NCBI GenBank assembly: GCA_963971575.1
Contig: OZ020617.1
Coordinates: 25,630,700-25,694,699 of the forward strand
Direction: 5' to 3'
Length of the DNA stretch: 64,000 nucleotides
Source of the DNA: Liopterus haemorrhoidalis
Lineage: Eukaryota > Arthropoda > Insecta > Coleoptera > Dytiscidae
The notes below the pieces were generated by a model, which saw only the letters and a list, made by a program, of their open reading frames with translations, was not told the origin of the DNA and made no database searches. Numbering within the stretch: the stretch's first letter is position 1; each line of letters starts with the position of its first letter. This document shows, one piece after another, positions 61,401 to 64,000 of the stretch. A program made the position numbers and the translations under genes.

Positions 61401-62930
61401 GAAGCTGCAACCATAACCTCACTTTCACGTAATTTTACAAATATTGGCCAATGTTCGCTATATTTGTACTTGGCCTGTCACATGCACAGGTAGATGAATA
61501 TTTAGAGAGTTAAGGTAGATGCCAACTAAAATCTTAAAGTATCTCACTCATTATTTACTCAGTATAAATTTGCAAAAATTGATATAAGACAAAGCGTACG
61601 ATTACGCATAATAACGATAACAATGCCTAGTGCGAGAACTGTGTAATTTATGTCATATATGTATCTCTATTATTCTTGATATTTACTATTTGAATTTAAT
61701 TATTTTTTTTACTTACTTAATTTTTTATTTGTTTCACAAAGTATCTAGACAGAAAAATGCTGTGCACCAACAAACATTTTTTATACATTTTCTACTGAAC
61801 TGCCAATGTCTAAGTAACTGAATCTATTGTCTTTACAATGTAACACATGGTTTGGTTTAGTGTTTATATTAAAGTAATATTTGTACTAGCAGTTCCGGTA
61901 CTATCAAGTTTCTTATCAATCGTGATAAAGTATGCCACACTAGTGGGAAATTTATAGGTTTTCAAAGATTGGAGATTCCGGATTAGTCAAATTATAAGTA
62001 CTTATATACTTTATTCCTTAGTAGCTAACGTACCTTTACTTCATACGTTTTTTGTGGAATACATTTTTTGGTGTAATAATAAGTGTGATATATCAATTTC
62101 AGGTAGCGCCCTCCATAGTACCCCAAATATTCATCTTATTAAAAACCACATTGGACAGAAAAGAATCAAGTCTTCATCCTAAACAACTTTTCTTATATAC
62201 ATTTTTACTGTTAAGTAAATAGTAAGTGAGATATTTCAGATATATTCAAATATAAAAGATGTAAAAATGCCGCCTTTCTCTCTACCTTTTAATATTTACG
62301 ACATTTTAATAAATAATTTGTGGAGAGAACAAGTTTATTGGTCTGTAATTTCCCAGCTCGCATTTATCGTTTTTTAGAAAACAGAATCTTATAGGCATTT
62401 GTCCATTCTTGAGGTATATTGGATTGATGTAAGTCAGCAATTATATAACTCAATTAATATCTTTAGCATAGATGTTCCTCCTTATTTTAGCATTGCAGCT
62501 ATTACACTGCCTGGTCCTGCAATTATTCTCATTTGCTTTCTCTTCAATTGGCATTTATTTCAAATTGAGTTATATCTGCTATATCCTTCAATTCCTTGTT
62601 GATGTCCTGCATAAGAGTTTTTCCTGTTACGTCACTACGTTTGACTACTTTTGTTGTTCTTGGTCTTCCCGTTTCCATATTTCCCACAGTTGTTTCAAAC
62701 TAGTTTTGCTTTTAGATGCAGTTTTTTTTACGTATATATTTATGTATTGTCTATAATTTGTTGTGATCTTCTTATTTTCTCAGATTTATTCTTTGCTTAG
62801 TTAGGTCATTCGTAGTTTTTTTTTTTTTTTAGTTCTATTTGGTCACAACAGGTGCTACCCTTTTTGTAGCTGTAGCTACAGTGACTGTATAAAGACAGTG
62901 TGGCCATATGAACTGTAGCCGCCATGTTTA
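61401..62930. other. Intergenic, no supported gene
   Basis: AT-rich. The frames at 62399-62602 and 62472-62756 (+) are hydrophobic because of T-rich composition, with no domain. A palindromic 'tgtagctgtagctaca' is at about 62867-62881. Confidence 0.45.
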
Positions 62931-62974
62931 TTCCAGATTTGTATTGGGTTATCACGGATTCTTTAATATCTCTT

Positions 62975-64000
62975 CGGGTCGATGGGATATCGACTTAGTT
63001 TTTGCTTACAAAGATTACACATACATATGCCGAAAAACTTATTTCAGGATTTTGTCCTAATCAACCCCTAAAGGGGTGAATCTACAAACGGGGTGAATTT
63101 TACATCCCGTCGTATTTCCTGTGTTTGTTGAGTTATAAGGTTTCTTTTTGGCACATAGGTGTCTTTTTATAATATCTCGAAATGGTTTTGACAGTTTTTT
63201 AAAATTTCACCCCTAAAGGGTGAAAAGGGGTAATATGTGATTTCAAGGATTCTTTAATATCTCTTAGGACCAATAAGATATCGACTTGCTTTTTGCTTAC
63301 AAAAAATACCCATACAAAACCGAAAAACTAATTCCAGCATTTTGTCCTTATCAACCCCTAAAGGGGTGAATCTACAATTGGGGCGAATTATACATCCCGC
63401 CGTATTTCCTGTGATTGTTAAGATGTGACATTACTGTTTGGCACATAGGTGTATTTTTAAAATATTTCGAAATGGTTTTGACAGTTTTTTTAAATTTCAG
63501 CCCCAAAGGGTGAAAAGGGGTGACATGTGATTTCAAGGATTCCTTAATATTTCTTAGGACCAATAAGATATCAACTTAGTTTTTGCTTACGAAGATTACC
63601 CATACAAATGCCGAAAAACCTATTTCAGGATTTTGCCCTAATCAACCCCTAAAGGGGTGAATCTACAATCGGGGTGAATTTTACATCCCGTCGTATTTCC
63701 TGTGTTTGTTGAGTTCTAAGGTTTCTTTTTGGCACATAGGTGTCTTTTTATAATATCTCGAAATGGTTTTGACAGTTTTTTAAAATTTCACCCCTAAAGG
63801 GTGAAAAGGGGTAATATGTGATTTCAAGGATTCTTTAATATCTCTTAGGACCAATAAGATATCCACTTGCTTTTTGCTTACAAAAAATACCCATACAAAA
63901 CCGAAAAACTAATTCCAGCATTTTGTCCTTATCAACCCCTAAAGGGGTGAATCTACAATTGGGGCGAATTATACATCCCGCCGTATTTCCTGTGATTGTT
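62975..64000 (+). repeat. ~290 bp satellite array, dimeric higher-order form, runs off window
   Basis: Monomers start near 62975, 63267, 63556 and 63847 (292, 289 and 291 bp). Monomers 1 and 3 share private variants ('gtgaattttacatcccg', 'tgtctttttataatatc', 'aggggtaatatgtga'), and monomers 2 and 4 share others ('aactaattccagcatttt', 'caattggggcgaattat', 'cccgccgtatttcctgtga'). The true repeating unit is therefore a ~580 bp dimer, nearly identical between copies. It is the same family as 1538-2385. The array continues beyond position 64000. Confidence 0.92.

Noticed and set aside
63372..63563. 63-codon minus-strand open frame
   Set aside because: It lies inside the satellite monomer and is not preserved in the other monomers.

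Overview
The window is a strongly AT-rich stretch of a eukaryotic, almost certainly insect, nuclear genome. There are no operons and no prokaryotic signals. The repeats are insect-type: an I-clade LINE, a mariner relic, an IS630/Tc1-like relic, hAT and PIF/Harbinger debris, tRNA-related repeats and microsatellites. The only long open frames belong to a LINE. I cannot name the species or confidently the order; a hemipteran or beetle-like repeat-rich genome fits but is a guess. | LAYOUT. 1-45 kb is gene-poor and filled with old repeats: a ~290 bp tandem satellite (1.5-2.4 kb), a composite repeat with tRNA-like A/B boxes (2.9-4.2 kb), paired MITEs (7.2 and 23.6 kb), LTR-like segments (10.7, 18.6 and 19.4 kb), a mariner deletion derivative with TA target duplication (26.9-27.7 kb), a PIF/Harbinger fragment (30.1 kb), a 5'-truncated LINE with a 13 bp target duplication (34.6-35.2 kb), a very large near-perfect palindrome next to a second perfect palindrome in an AT microsatellite (37.5-38.7 kb), a THAP-domain relic (41.8 kb) and an 8 bp-TSD hAT MITE (45.0 kb). 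| 45.6-58.9 kb is one host gene on the minus strand, an XK-related (XKR/CED-8 family) multipass membrane protein. I assembled it by hand as five exons whose splice phases all agree (420 codons). Its introns 3 and 4 are packed with mobile elements: a near-complete I-clade LINE inserted antisense (51.1-56.7 kb), a minisatellite-bearing inverted-repeat element (49.3-50.6 kb), LINE fragments, and an IS630/Tc1-like element ending about 31 bp from the exon 5 acceptor. | Just upstream on the same strand (58.98-59.64 kb) lies a probable small second gene. Its stop codon is only 39 nt before the XKR start codon. | 60.4-61.4 kb is an inverted copy of the 2.9 kb composite repeat, with an expanded CAGA microsatellite. 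The right end (63-64 kb, running off the window) is the same satellite family as at 1.5 kb, here arranged as a dimeric higher-order repeat of about 580 bp. | The strongest observations are the 477 bp-arm palindrome carrying a spliced-looking zinc-finger exon in both arms (a candidate hairpin-RNA locus), and the XKR gene with its very close upstream neighbour. All calls come from reading the sequence. No database search was possible.
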